A stretch of DNA of 59,527 bases from Clostridia bacterium. GTDB lineage: Bacteria; Bacillota; Clostridia; Christensenellales; CAG-138. Position 1 is the first letter of the stretch; each line of letters starts with the position of its first letter. The translations under genes were made by a program, and so were the position numbers. The stretch covers positions 1-59,527 of the forward strand of contig JAFYHI010000072.1 in the NCBI GenBank assembly GCA_017539215.1, read 5' to 3'. The notes under the pieces were generated by a model, which had not been told where the DNA came from, ran no database searches, and was given only the letters and a program-made list of their open reading frames with translations. This document shows positions 17,771 to 26,700 of the stretch, one piece after another.

Positions 17771-17956
17771 TCAGCAGTACAAGTCGAGCTTAAAAAACTT
17801 TCCTTCCTCCGCGTCGTCGCCGTTATATGTAAATACGGCGCAATTGTGAAAAATAAAAAGCCCGGCCCCGCAGTGCCCGCACAGGCGGACGCGGCCTGAA
17901 CCGCGGCGAATGGGGTACGAGATCGGTTTTGGGGAATTTGCGGAGGGTTCACTCAC
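17771..17956 (-). CDS. Small Cys-rich hypothetical protein between trmD and rplS
   Basis: A 61-residue frame with a GTG start that overlaps the trmD stop by 8 nt; GGGAG sits 4 nt upstream. The centre reads LCGHCGAGLFIFHNC, and the last residue is Cys (DLYC). The C-x2-C...C...C pattern could bind zinc. It fills the gap between trmD and the rplS promoter almost exactly, which is what a real gene would do. I do not recognise a family, and it may be a chance frame in GC-rich DNA. Confidence 0.35.
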   Translation of the reverse strand: MSEPSANSPKPISYPIRRGSGRVRLCGHCGAGLFIFHNCAVFTYNGDDAEEGKFFKLDLYC

Positions 17957-18683
17957 CCGGCTCCCAGCCGTGCCCGCTAAGGAACTCCAGGTCTTTTTTT
18001 GAAAGGTCTGCTCCGCTTAAAAGCTCGGGACGCATTTGAAGGGTCTTAAGCAGCGACTGCTGCCTGCGCCACTTGTTTATCTCGGCGTGGTTGCCGTTTA
18101 ACAGCACCTCCGGAACGAGGCGCCCGCGAAAGTCGGCGGGCCGTGTATATTGCGGGTATTCCAGCAGACCGTCGTTTGAAAAGCTTTCGTCCTCTGCGGA
18201 CTCGCTGCAGCCGAGCACGCCCGGGATGAACCGCGAAACGCAGTCTATCAGCACCATTGCGGGCAGCTCGCCGCCGGTCAGCACATAGTCGCCTATGGAG
18301 ACCTCGTCGTCTATAAGCTCGTTTATGCGCTCATCCAGCCCCTCATAATGGCCCGTCAGTATGACGAGACGATCCTCCTTTGCAAGCTCCCTTGCGTAGG
18401 ACGGCGTGAGCGTTTTGCCGCGAGGGGTCATTAAAATGCGCCTTGCGGGAGCGCCGCCCGTTACCGCCTCCATGCAGTCGAAAACAGGCTGAGGCATCAT
18501 TACCATGCCCGCCCCGCCGCCGAAAGCGTAATCGTCGGTATTATGGTGCTTGTTCAGCGACCAGTCGCGTATGTTGTGGACCCCGAACTCGAGTATGCCG
18601 TTTTTTTCGGCACGGCCGAGCATGCTCGTATGCAGGGGGCCGGAGAACATTTCGGGAAACAGCGTTAATACGTCAATCCTCAA
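17949..18683 (-). CDS. trmD: tRNA (guanine-37-N1)-methyltransferase
   Basis: A 244-residue SPOUT methyltransferase that makes m1G37 next to the anticodon and so prevents +1 frameshifting. The N-terminus is RIDVLTLFPEMF. Family segments DDYAFGGGAGMVMMPQP, LTGHYEGLDERI and DYVLTGGELPAMVLIDC (the knot) follow, and FSNDGLLEYPQYTRP lies in the hinge region. The start is a TTG at 18683 preceded by GGAGG, giving the usual N-terminus and an 11-nt overlap with rimM. The rpsP-khpA-rimM-trmD-rplS order is intact. Confidence 0.96.
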   Translation of the reverse strand: MRIDVLTLFPEMFSGPLHTSMLGRAEKNGILEFGVHNIRDWSLNKHHNTDDYAFGGGAGMVMMPQPVFDCMEAVTGGAPARRILMTPRGKTLTPSYARELAKEDRLVILTGHYEGLDERINELIDDEVSIGDYVLTGGELPAMVLIDCVSRFIPGVLGCSESAEDESFSNDGLLEYPQYTRPADFRGRLVPEVLLNGNHAEINKWRRQQSLLKTLQMRPELLSGADLSKKDLEFLSGHGWEPGE

Positions 18684-19188
18684 AATAGCCGACCTCCTCC
18701 AAAACGGCAGCGTCAAGCAGTATCTGCTTTGCCGCAACGTCCACGCCCGCAAGCAGCTTTTTAAGTGCGGGCACCATAAGCTTCCTTTGCCCCTCTATGA
18801 CGTAAACGTCGTTGGCGTTGGTCTCGAGCACGTCGGTAACGCGCCCAAGCTCCGCGCCCGCGGTGGAGCGCACCTCGCACCCGATTATGTCGGAGACGAA
18901 ATACGTGCCCGCCGGCAGCTTTACGGCGTGCGCGCGGTCAACGCAAATATAAAGCCCGCGAAGGAGTTCTGCCTGCTCGGGGCTTGTGACGCCTTCAAGG
19001 CCCAGCACCACGGCGCCTGCGGCGAACTTGGCGGAGGTCACCCCTATGGGCTCGTATTGCCCGCCGCGCTCCAAATAAGCCTCTTTAAGGCGCTTAAAGC
19101 GTGAAGGATCGTCGGTCAGGGGATAGACCTTGACCTCGCCCTTTATGCCGTGTGGGCGCAGTATCTGGGCAATACGAAAATGATCCAT
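18673..19188 (-). CDS. rimM: 16S rRNA processing protein RimM
   Basis: A 171-residue 30S-assembly factor that binds S19 and matures the 3' domain of 16S rRNA. The N-terminal beta-barrel starts HFRIAQILRPHGIKGEVKVY. The C-terminal PRC-barrel is visible in YFVSDIIGCEV and GRVTDVLETNANDVYVIE. I take ATG 19188, one base after the khpA stop; an in-frame TTG six codons earlier overlaps khpA and is less likely. Ribosome-binding signals here are weak, so coupling to khpA translation is probable. Confidence 0.95.
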   Translation of the reverse strand: MDHFRIAQILRPHGIKGEVKVYPLTDDPSRFKRLKEAYLERGGQYEPIGVTSAKFAAGAVVLGLEGVTSPEQAELLRGLYICVDRAHAVKLPAGTYFVSDIIGCEVRSTAGAELGRVTDVLETNANDVYVIEGQRKLMVPALKKLLAGVDVAAKQILLDAAVLEEVGYFED

Positions 19189-19189
19189 A

Positions 19190-19450
19190 TCAGACAATGT
19201 CGACAACGTACTTGGACTCGGACTTGACGGTAGCGGCGCGCACGACAGTCCTGATGGCCTTTGCTATACGGCCCTGCTTGCCTATGACCTTGCCCATGTC
19301 GTCCTTTGCAACGGTCAGCTCTATAACGGTCGAGCCGTCCTCGCCCTCCTTGGAGGTTACGCGCACCTCTTCGGGCACGTCAACAAGGTTCTTGGCGATA
19401 TACTCGACAAGAGCGACTACGTCGACTTCAGCAGCGGTTCTCTCTTCCAT
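19190..19450 (-). CDS. khpA: KH-domain RNA-binding protein KhpA
   Basis: An 86-residue single-KH protein (YlqC in Bacillus), cytoplasmic. In streptococci it works with KhpB in RNA control of cell division; that role is known from relatives, not shown here. The KH signature is in AKDDMGKVIGKQGRIAKAI (GxxG loop GKQG), and the N-terminus is VEYIAKNLVDVPEEV. It sits between rpsP and rimM, as in other Firmicutes. Confidence 0.94.
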   Translation of the reverse strand: MEERTAAEVDVVALVEYIAKNLVDVPEEVRVTSKEGEDGSTVIELTVAKDDMGKVIGKQGRIAKAIRTVVRAATVKSESKYVVDIV

Positions 19451-19465
19451 CTTTGGGACCTAAGC

Positions 19466-19708
19466 TCAGTCGATGGCGCCGGCCTTCTTAAGCAGCGACC
19501 TGACGGTGTCGGTGGGCTGAGCGCCGTTCTTCATCCACTCCTTGGCCCTGTCAACGTCTACGTTGATGACGGCAGGGTCCTTGATGGGGTTGTAGTAGCC
19601 GATCTCCTCAACGAAAGCGCCGTTGCGGGGAGCGCGGGAATCCGCGACTACGATACGGTAGAAGGGAGCCTTCTTGGCGCCCATGCGGCGAAGCCTGATC
19701 TTTAACAT
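19466..19708 (-). CDS. rpsP: 30S ribosomal protein S16
   Basis: An 80-residue ribosomal protein, starting [20 protein letters not shown] and containing [18 protein letters not shown] and [17 protein letters not shown], all standard for S16. The ATG at 19708 is preceded by CAGGAGG, a strong ribosome-binding site. It is 71 nt downstream of ffh, in the conserved ffh-rpsP-khpA-rimM-trmD order. Confidence 0.98.
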   Translation of the reverse strand: MLKIRLRRMGAKKAPFYRIVVADSRAPRNGAFVEEIGYYNPIKDPAVINVDVDRAKEWMKNGAQPTDTVRSLLKKAGAID

Positions 19709-19779
19709 GATAGTTTCCTCCTGAAATAATAATCGAATAGTTATATCAACACGGCGCAATGCCGATGCCGTCCAACAAC

Positions 19780-21117
19780 TCAGAACCCGAACAGGCCGCG
19801 CCTGGGGCCCTTTTTCTTCATCCTGCCGCCCGTGAGCTTTTTCATCATCTGGCGGGTTTGGTCGAACTGGTTCAAAAGGCGGTTGACCTCCTGCACGGTG
19901 GTGCCGCTGCCCTTTGCCACGCGGCGCTTGCGGCTTGCGTTCAAAAGGTCGGGTTTTGCGCGCTCGGCCGGTGTCATTGAGCGGATTATCGCCTCGACAC
20001 GGCCGATGGCCTTTGGGTCTACCTGAGCGCCCTTGAGCTGGCCCGCGTTAAGGCCCGGGATCATGCCCACGAGCTCGTCAAGCGAACCCATGCTCTTTAC
20101 CTGCTGGAACTGCTCCAAAAAATCGTCCAGCGTGAATTCGTCGCGGCGAAGCTTGTTCGTAAGCTCCAGCGCCTTTTTCTCGTCAAAGGCCTGCTCCGCC
20201 TTTTCGATCAGCGAGAGCATATCGCCCATGCCGAGTATGCGCGACGCCATACGGTCGGGATGGAAGACCTCGAGATCGGTGAGCTTTTCACCCGTGCCGG
20301 AGAACTTGATGGGCTTGCCCGTGACCTCGCGCACGGAAAGCGCCGCGCCGCCCCTGGTGTCGCCGTCGAGCTTTGTGAGGATAACGCCCGTAAGCCCGAG
20401 CTTTTCGTGGAAGCTCTTTGCGACGTTGACGGCGTCCTGACCCGTCATGGCGTCGACCACAAGAAGTATCTCGGAGGGCGAAACGGCCCGGGAGATAGCC
20501 GCGATCTCATCCATCATGGCCTCGTCGATATGCAGGCGCCCGGCGGTGTCGATTATGACGACGTCGAGGAAGTTTTTCTCTGCGAACTCGACCGCGAGCC
20601 TGCTCGTTTCGACGGGGTCGGAGATGCCGCGGTCAAAGACCTTGACGCCCGCGCGCTCGCCAACGACACGGAGCTGCTCGATCGCCGCGGGACGGTAGAC
20701 GTCGCACCCGACAAGCAGCGCGTCCTTTGACTGATGCTTTTTGAGATAGGCGGCAAGCTTGCCCGCCATGGTGGTCTTGCCCGCGCCCTGAAGGCCGCAG
20801 AGCAGGAACACGGAGGGCTTTCTGGAGCCGTAGTCGAGCTTGGCGGCGGAACCGCCCATGAGCTTTGTAAGCTCCTCGTTGACGATCTTGATGACCTGCT
20901 GTGCGGGAGTCAGCGACTCCAGCACCTCGCTGCCGACGGCGCGCTCCGTCACCATGTTGACGAACTTTTTGACGACCGTGTAGTTTACGTCCGCCTCGAG
21001 CAGCGCAAGCCTGACCTCGCGCAGGGCCTCCTTGACCTCTTTTTCGGTCAGCTTGCCCTTGTTGCCGAGCTTTTTGAAGATATTCTGAAGCTTTGAAGCA
21101 AGTCCTTCAAATGCCAT
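19780..21117 (-). CDS. ffh: Signal recognition particle protein Ffh
   Basis: A 445-residue SRP54 homologue that binds the SRP RNA and signal sequences and docks with FtsY at the membrane. The NG GTPase domain shows G1 [15 protein letters not shown] (about 107-121), DTAGRL, and [10 protein letters not shown]. The Met-rich M domain is C-terminal ([17 protein letters not shown]), with the RNA-binding stretch around [19 protein letters not shown]. Length is standard. It follows ylxM by 26 nt. The SRP RNA gene is not in this window; the receptor ftsY is (27367-28287). Confidence 0.98.
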   Translation of the reverse strand: MAFEGLASKLQNIFKKLGNKGKLTEKEVKEALREVRLALLEADVNYTVVKKFVNMVTERAVGSEVLESLTPAQQVIKIVNEELTKLMGGSAAKLDYGSRKPSVFLLCGLQGAGKTTMAGKLAAYLKKHQSKDALLVGCDVYRPAAIEQLRVVGERAGVKVFDRGISDPVETSRLAVEFAEKNFLDVVIIDTAGRLHIDEAMMDEIAAISRAVSPSEILLVVDAMTGQDAVNVAKSFHEKLGLTGVILTKLDGDTRGGAALSVREVTGKPIKFSGTGEKLTDLEVFHPDRMASRILGMGDMLSLIEKAEQAFDEKKALELTNKLRRDEFTLDDFLEQFQQVKSMGSLDELVGMIPGLNAGQLKGAQVDPKAIGRVEAIIRSMTPAERAKPDLLNASRKRRVAKGSGTTVQEVNRLLNQFDQTRQMMKKLTGGRMKKKGPRRGLFGF

Positions 21118-21143
21118 TTGCGGCCTCCATTAATAGGTAAGGT

Positions 21144-21482
21144 TCATTTTACGGCGGCGCGGAGCCCCGCAGCCGCGGCAGCCGCCGCACGCGTTATCTC
21201 AGCGGGATCGCCGCCGGACAAGGCGGCCTCAAGCCGATCCGCAAGAGCGCGAAGCTGCATATCGCGCGAGACGAGCCCAAGCCCCTGCTCAAACCCGTGA
21301 AGCTGAGCGGACGCCTTTTGAAGGCTGTCGCGCACGGCCTGGCGTGAAATCCCGACCTCCTGCGCGATCTCCGCCAAAGACATATCCTCGTCCGCGCTCA
21401 TTTCAAGCAGCTGACGCTGCCGTTCGGTCAAAAAACCACCGTAATAATCGAGCAGTAGCACAAGCTCGGCTTTGTCTGTCAT
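21144..21482 (-). CDS. ylxM: YlxM family HTH protein (SRP-associated)
   Basis: A 112-residue helix-turn-helix protein with sigma-70 region 4-like sequence (LTERQRQLLEMSADEDMSLAEIAQEVGISRQAVRDSL). Relatives are encoded next to ffh and in streptococci modulate SRP assembly. I start at ATG 21482 (TDKAELVLLLDYYG), the usual N-terminus; a longer frame upstream runs through the leader hairpin. The C-terminal third is Ala-rich. It is the first gene of the long minus-strand run and has a strong promoter and a 5' stem-loop. Confidence 0.93.
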   Translation of the reverse strand: MTDKAELVLLLDYYGGFLTERQRQLLEMSADEDMSLAEIAQEVGISRQAVRDSLQKASAQLHGFEQGLGLVSRDMQLRALADRLEAALSGGDPAEITRAAAAAAAGLRAAVK

Positions 21483-21520
21483 AAGCGGTACCCGTCCACT
21501 GAGTCTGCCGCACAAGCGGC

Positions 21521-21546
21521 GGTGTAAAGTAAAATGGCTTTACACC
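21521..21546 (-). promoter_or_regulatory. 5'-terminal stem-loop of the ylxM-ffh transcript
   Basis: GGTGTAAAG, 8-nt loop, CTTTACACC: a perfect 9-bp inverted repeat. The predicted transcription start (about 7 nt after the -10 at 21553-21558) coincides with its first base, so the mRNA would begin with this hairpin. Such 5' stem-loops can protect mRNA from 5'-end-dependent decay; alternatively it is an operator. Confidence 0.6.
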
Positions 21547-21552
21547 TATGCC

Positions 21553-21580
21553 ATTATACACCAACGCGCGGATTTGTCAA
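21553..21580 (-). promoter_or_regulatory. Sigma-A promoter of ylxM-ffh operon
   Basis: On the minus strand: -35 TTGACA (21575-21580), 16-bp spacer ending in TG, -10 TATAAT (21553-21558). Both hexamers are perfect consensus. It is likely the main promoter of the long minus-strand operon. Confidence 0.85.
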
Positions 21581-21598
21581 GCGCGGGCTGCGAATATA

Positions 21599-21627
21599 TT
21601 GTAAAATCGAAAAAACCGTTGTATAAT
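21599..21627 (+). promoter_or_regulatory. Sigma-A promoter of plsX
   Basis: -35 TTGTAA (21599-21604), 17-bp A-rich spacer, -10 TATAAT (21622-21627), 30 nt before the plsX ATG. The two divergent -35 boxes are only 18 bp apart. No FapR-like operator was recognised. Confidence 0.65.
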
Positions 21628-21656
21628 TCAGAAAAGCACAAGAGAGGAGCAGGTTT

Positions 21657-22676
21657 ATGAAGCTTGTTATTGACGCCTTCGGCGGCGACAACGCCCCGCA
21701 ATGCGTGGTGGACGCCGTTTGTGCAGCGCTGAAAAAAGATCCGGAGCTGCATTTTATACTGACCGGCCGAAAGGAGGCGCTTGAAAGCGCGTTTGCGTGT
21801 GAGGACATGAGCCGCGTTCAGATCGTTGACGCGCCCGACGTTATAACCTGCGACGAGCAGCCGACCGTGGCCGTAAAGCGCAAAAAGCAGTCTTCGCTGG
21901 TGGCGGCAATGGACGTGATGGCGCGGCATGAAGCGGATTGTCTGATATCCGCAGGCTCCACGGGGGCAGTGCTGACTGCGGCAACGCTCATCGTGCGCAG
22001 GATACCCGGCGTGAAAAGGCCTGCGCTCGCGCCCGTCATGCCCACCGCGGAAAAGCCGTTTCTGCTTTTGGACTGCGGCGCAAACGCCGACTGCAAACCC
22101 GAGTACCTGCAGCAGTTCGCCATTATGGGCTCCGCGTATATGCAGGGCGTTATGGGGATAAGCTCCCCCGCCGTAGGCCTTGTGAACAACGGTGAAGAGG
22201 CCGCCAAGGGCAGCGAGCTGTCAAAGGCCGCTTACGGGCTTTTATGCAATACCGACGTCGATTTCAAGGGCAACTGCGAGGGACGCGAGATATTCTCCGG
22301 CGAATACGACGTGATAGTCACCGACGGCTTTACGGGCAACGTCATATTAAAAGAAGCGGAAGGGCTGTCGGCCGCGCTGTTCAAGATGATAAAGAAGGGG
22401 CTGTACTCCTCATTCCGCACGAAGCTCGGCGCGCTCCTGGCAAAGCCCGCGTTCAGGTCAGTCAAAAAGACCATGGACTACACCGAGTACGGCGGGGCGC
22501 CTCTTTTGGGCATAAACGGCGGCATTATAAAGGCGCACGGTTCAAGCGACGCAAAGGCGATGCTCTCTGCGATAGAGCAGGCCAAAAAGTACGTTTCGGG
22601 CCGCGTTACCGAGAAGATCGCCGCGGGGATCGCTGCAGCCGAGGCTGAGGCGGAAACCGAAAAAACCAACGATTGA
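21657..22676 (+). CDS. plsX: Phosphate acyltransferase PlsX
   Basis: A 339-residue peripheral membrane enzyme that converts acyl-ACP to acyl-phosphate, the first step of the PlsX/PlsY route to phosphatidic acid. It begins KLVIDAFGGDNAPQCVVDA (family signature). ISAGSTGAVLTAA and VTDGFTGNVILKEAEG, with YTEYGGAPLLGINGG near the C-terminus, are conserved. AGAGGAG precedes the ATG. In Bacillus fabD and fabG sit between plsX and acpP; here acpP follows directly, so fatty-acid elongation genes must be elsewhere. Confidence 0.97.
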   Translation: MKLVIDAFGGDNAPQCVVDAVCAALKKDPELHFILTGRKEALESAFACEDMSRVQIVDAPDVITCDEQPTVAVKRKKQSSLVAAMDVMARHEADCLISAGSTGAVLTAATLIVRRIPGVKRPALAPVMPTAEKPFLLLDCGANADCKPEYLQQFAIMGSAYMQGVMGISSPAVGLVNNGEEAAKGSELSKAAYGLLCNTDVDFKGNCEGREIFSGEYDVIVTDGFTGNVILKEAEGLSAALFKMIKKGLYSSFRTKLGALLAKPAFRSVKKTMDYTEYGGAPLLGINGGIIKAHGSSDAKAMLSAIEQAKKYVSGRVTEKIAAGIAAAEAEAETEKTND

Positions 22677-22701
22677 CAACACAGCCCCAATGGAGTACAA
22701 T
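22673..22701 (+). promoter_or_regulatory. Sigma-A promoter of acpP with overlapping inverted repeat
   Basis: -35 TTGACA (22673-22678, overlapping the plsX stop codon), 17-bp spacer, -10 TACAAT (22696-22701). CCCAAT and ATTGGG form 6-bp inverted arms flanking the start of the -10 region. It gives acpP a strong promoter of its own, as expected for an abundant protein. Confidence 0.8.
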
Positions 22702-22733
22702 TGGGCGGAATATAAAGAAAGGTGGTATTCAAA

Positions 22734-22958
22734 ATGTTTGATGAGATCCGCAAGGCAATTGCCGAGCAGCTTAACGTCCCCATGGAGAACATTACTCCCG
22801 AGACCCGCTTTGTCGAGGACCTGAAGGCCGACTCGCTCGATCTTGTAGAACTGGTCATGGATCTTGAGGACCGCTACGGTGTGGAGATCCCCGACGAGCA
22901 GCTTTCCGAAGTGAAGACCGTTGGTCAGATCATCGAGATCGTCGAGAACAACAAGTGA
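22734..22958 (+). CDS. acpP: Acyl carrier protein
   Basis: A 74-residue acidic four-helix protein that carries fatty acyl chains on a phosphopantetheine arm. The attachment serine is Ser34 in KADSLDLVELVM. VPMENITPETRFVEDL and YGVEIPDEQLSEVKTVG are canonical helices I-II and III-IV. The ATG at 22734 follows AAAGGTGG. It is the plsX neighbour and substrate source, and rnc follows, as in many bacteria. Confidence 0.98.
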   Translation: MFDEIRKAIAEQLNVPMENITPETRFVEDLKADSLDLVELVMDLEDRYGVEIPDEQLSEVKTVGQIIEIVENNK

Positions 22959-22976
22959 CCCAATGCAAGCCAACCG

Positions 22977-22998
22977 CCTGCACGGCTTGCCGTGCAGG
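22977..22998 (+). promoter_or_regulatory. Perfect hairpin between acpP and rnc
   Basis: CCTGCACGGC, TT, GCCGTGCAGG: 10-bp perfect arms followed by a T-rich stretch (TCTTTGAGTTGTTTT). It could partially terminate acpP transcripts, or serve as an RNase III cleavage and autoregulation site in the rnc leader, as known for E. coli rnc. It begins 18 nt after the acpP stop. Confidence 0.65.
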
Positions 22999-23049
22999 TC
23001 TTTGAGTTGTTTTGGCAGGACAGTTACGGCGGGACGCGCCGCAAGCATT

Positions 23050-23784
23050 ATGATATTGAACGAAAAAAGAAATGCGGAGCTTACGCAGCTTCAAAAGGAG
23101 CTTGGGTATGGATTCCGCGACGTAAAGCTGCTTAACACAGCCCTGACACACACTTCATACGTCAAGGGCGAAAACCGCTCGGCCGGGCACAACGAAAGGC
23201 TCGAATTCCTGGGCGACGCGGTGCTTGAGCTGATCGTAAGCGAATACCTGTTTGTAAACAATCCCAATATGAACGAGGGGCTGATGACCCGTGTGCGTTC
23301 GCGCGCGGTCTACGAGAACGCTCTGTTTGACGCCGCGAAAAGCCTTGAATTGGGCAAGTACCTGCTTTTGAGCCACGGAGAGGAGCATACAGGCGGACGC
23401 GAAAAGCCGAGCATTCTCTCGGACGCGCTTGAAGCGGTGATAGGCGCAATGTACATAGACGGCGGCATAGAACCCGCAAAGAAGCTGATCCTGAGCTTTG
23501 CGGTGGACTTTATAAACAACGCCGTCAAGACCGTGACGGTGAAGGACCACAAGACTCTGCTGCAGGAGTTCATTCAGCAGGGGCATTTGGGTCAGCTTGA
23601 GTACGACGTAGTATCGGTGACGGGCCCCGACCACAAGCGCGTTTTTACCATGGAGGTCCGCATAAACGGCACGCCGTACGGCAGAGGCAGCGGCAGCTCT
23701 AAACAGGAGGCCGGACAGAACGCCGCAAAGGCCACGCTTGCGATGCTCGGAGCGGCCGACGGCGGCGCGGCGGAGGCGAGATGA
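23050..23784 (+). CDS. rnc: Ribonuclease III
   Basis: A 244-residue double-strand-specific endoribonuclease for rRNA and mRNA processing. The catalytic signature is NERLEFLGDAVLELIVSEYLF, and a second acidic cluster lies in SDALEAVIGAMYIDGG. The C-terminal ~75 residues are a dsRNA-binding domain (HKTLLQEFIQQ ... GSGSSKQEAGQNAAKATL). The start is uncertain: I use ATG 23050 (ILNEKRNAELTQLQ), but its ribosome-binding site is weak, and an ATG at 22963, before the hairpin, is in frame. The end overlaps smc by 4 nt. Confidence 0.95.
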   Translation: MILNEKRNAELTQLQKELGYGFRDVKLLNTALTHTSYVKGENRSAGHNERLEFLGDAVLELIVSEYLFVNNPNMNEGLMTRVRSRAVYENALFDAAKSLELGKYLLLSHGEEHTGGREKPSILSDALEAVIGAMYIDGGIEPAKKLILSFAVDFINNAVKTVTVKDHKTLLQEFIQQGHLGQLEYDVVSVTGPDHKRVFTMEVRINGTPYGRGSGSSKQEAGQNAAKATLAMLGAADGGAAEAR

Positions 23785-26700
23785 GACTTACCCGTATCGA
23801 GATAAACGGATTCAAATCCTTTGCAAAAAAGCAGGAGCTCTCCTTTCCCGGAGGGATAACCGCCATAATCGGCCCGAACGGGTGCGGCAAAAGCAATATC
23901 GCCGACGCCTTCCGCTTTGTGTTGGGCGAGCAGAGCGCAAGGGCCCTTCGCGGAAAAAAAGTAGAGGACTTCATATTCGGCGGCACTCAAAAGCGCAGGC
24001 CGCTTTCGTTCTGCGAGGTGTCGCTTCATTTTGACAACTCCGACGGAGAGCTTAAAACCCCTTACCGCGAGGTTTGCATTACCAGGCGCGCCTACCGCTC
24101 GGGCGAAAGCGAATACTACATAAACCGCGGCGCGTGCAGATTGAAGGACATTCACGAGCTTTTCCGCGACACGGGCGTTGGCAAGGACGGGTATTCGATA
24201 ATAGGTCAGGGCCGCGTTGCCGAGATAATCTCGGACAAGAGCGCCGATCGCCGCACCGCGTTCGAGGAGGCGGCGGGCGTTATGAAATACCGTGCCCGCA
24301 AGGAAGAGGCCGAACGCAAGCTTTTGAACACTCAAAAGAACCTTGTGCGCCTTGACGACATACTTCTTGAACTTGAAGGCAGGATAGAGCCTCTGCGCGA
24401 GCAGAGCGAAAAGGCGCTTGCATTTATAAAGCTGCGCGAAGAGCTTAAAGATATAGACGTTAACCTGTTCATCTATCAGTACGAAAAAAACAGCGAACGC
24501 ATCAGGCAGCTGCGCGGAACGGGCGAACAGCTTGCGGACGAGATACGCTCGGCGGAAGCCTCGGGCGAGGCGCTTGCGTCCGTGCTTTCCGAGGGCGAGG
24601 AGGCCGAACGCTCCATATCCGCCGCAATAAGCGACGTATCGCAGAAGCTGCTTGCGGCGACCGCGAACGTGGAGTCGCACTCCGGCGAAGAAAAGGTGCT
24701 GAGGGAACGCACGGCGGCGCTTGAAAAGGAGCGCGAAAGGCTGAACGGAGAGACCGCCTCCGCAAGGCTGGGCATAGAGGAACGCGAGGCGCAGAAGGCG
24801 GGCGTGCTCGGTACCATAGACGCTTGCTCCGCCCGTGCGGACGCCGCGGGGAAAAAGCTGGCCGCTGCCGAGGCCGAGGCCGCAAAATGTCAGGCGGCGC
24901 TTGAGGAAAAAGAAAACGAGCTTGAAGCGCACAAGCAGTCTATGATGGACAGGATGAACCGTCTGTCAGACGCAAAAAGCAGGCTTTCGAGGCTGGACGC
25001 CATGAAAAAGGCGCTCGTTTCGCGCACGGAGGCGATAGCCGGCGAAAAGGCCGCAGTCCTGCAGGAGGGAGAAAAGCTGAAAGGCGAGGAGGCCGAATGC
25101 CGCGCCGAGGACGAGAAAGCCGACCTTGAAATGCAGGGGCTGCGCACGGAACAGAACGGGGCCGCAGGCAGGCTGAACGAGATCAGCTTCGGCATTGGCA
25201 AGGCTGGCGAACGCACGCACGCGCTTGAAAACGAGCTTAAATCGCTTACGTCGCGCCGCAGGGTGTTGACCGAGATGAAGCGTGCGCACGAGGGGTATTA
25301 CTCCAGCGTGCGCGATCTGCTGCGCGACGCGCAGAGGGACGCCTCCCTCTCCCCCCTTATCGAGGGCGTCGTGGCGGAGCTTATACAGGTGCCGGCGGAG
25401 TACGAGACCGCGATAGAGATGGCGCTTGGTTCGTCGCTGCAAAACATAGTGGTGCCCTCCGAGCAGGAGGCGAAGCAGGTCATAGAATACCTGCGCCGCA
25501 AGCGTTACGGCAGGGCGACGTTCCTGCCCGTGTCGGCAATGCGTCCCCGCACGCTGACACAGGAAGAGCGCTCGTATATTAATATCGACGGGTGCTTCGG
25601 CGTGGCGTCGGAGCTTATAGGGTTTGCCCCCCGCTACCGCGGGATAGCCGAAAACCTTTTGGGCCGCACCGTGATAGTGCGCGACCTTGACGTGGGCATA
25701 CTGATAAACAAAAAGGCGCGCTCGTCGTTCCGCATTGCAACGCTTCAGGGCGACATTATGAACCCCGGCGGGTCTATGACGGGCGGAAGCGCGCAAAAGC
25801 GCGAATTCAGCCTGCTTGGGCGCGAACGCGAGCTTGACGGGCTTGAAAAGCGGATCCGGGAGACCGCGGCCAGCATAGACAGCGCGAAGGCCGAACGCGC
25901 CGCGCTGGAGGCGGAGCTTGTCCCCGCGAACGAGGCGCTGTCCGCCATTGCCGAGCGGATACGCAAGCTTGACATCAGGCGCGCGGGCTTACGTGAAAAG
26001 CACGAAATAGTGCTGCAATACGTTCAGAAAAACTCCGCTCAGCTTGAGAAGCTCGATAACGAGCTGGCTCAGATAGCGGACAATATCGAAGATATCGACT
26101 CGCAGACGAACGAGGCTGCAAGCCTTGAAAGCGGGCTGAATTCGGGAAACGAATCCACCGCCGAAGACATAAAGCGCGTACAGGCGGAGATCACCGTGCT
26201 GCGCGCCGAAAGGGACCGCGGGCAGGAGGAGCTGACCGCGATAAAGCTCGACCATATGGCGGCCGCAAAGGAGCATTCCGCCGCGGCGCAGGAGCTTGCA
26301 AGGCTCACGCGGGAGCTTGAGGGGCTTGCGGCGCAGGTCGCCGGCAACGCCGAAAAGGCCGGAAGCATCTCGCGGCAGCTTGACGAGTGCCGCAGAGACC
26401 TTGCTGAAATGGGGCGCGGCATAACCGCGGAGCGCACTGAGGTTGACGACCTGACCGACCAGATGCGGAAGCTCGAGGAAGAACGCGCCGAAAAGCTGCG
26501 CTACGTCGACGATCTGCGCGAAAGGCGCGAAAGGGCCGGCGCGGAGCTTGGCGAGCTGCACGAGCGCGCGCACAGGACGGAGCTAAACCTGAACCGTCTG
26601 CAGATGGAGCTTGAAAACATGACGTCGCGCATTTGGAACGACTATGAGCTGACGTACGAAAACGCCCTGCCCATGCGCCGTCAGATACAGGTGACGGCTT

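Noticed and set aside
23592..24932. A 446-codon minus-strand frame opposite the end of rnc and the start of smc
   Set aside because: Shadow of two coupled genes with perfect family motifs; no ribosome-binding site.
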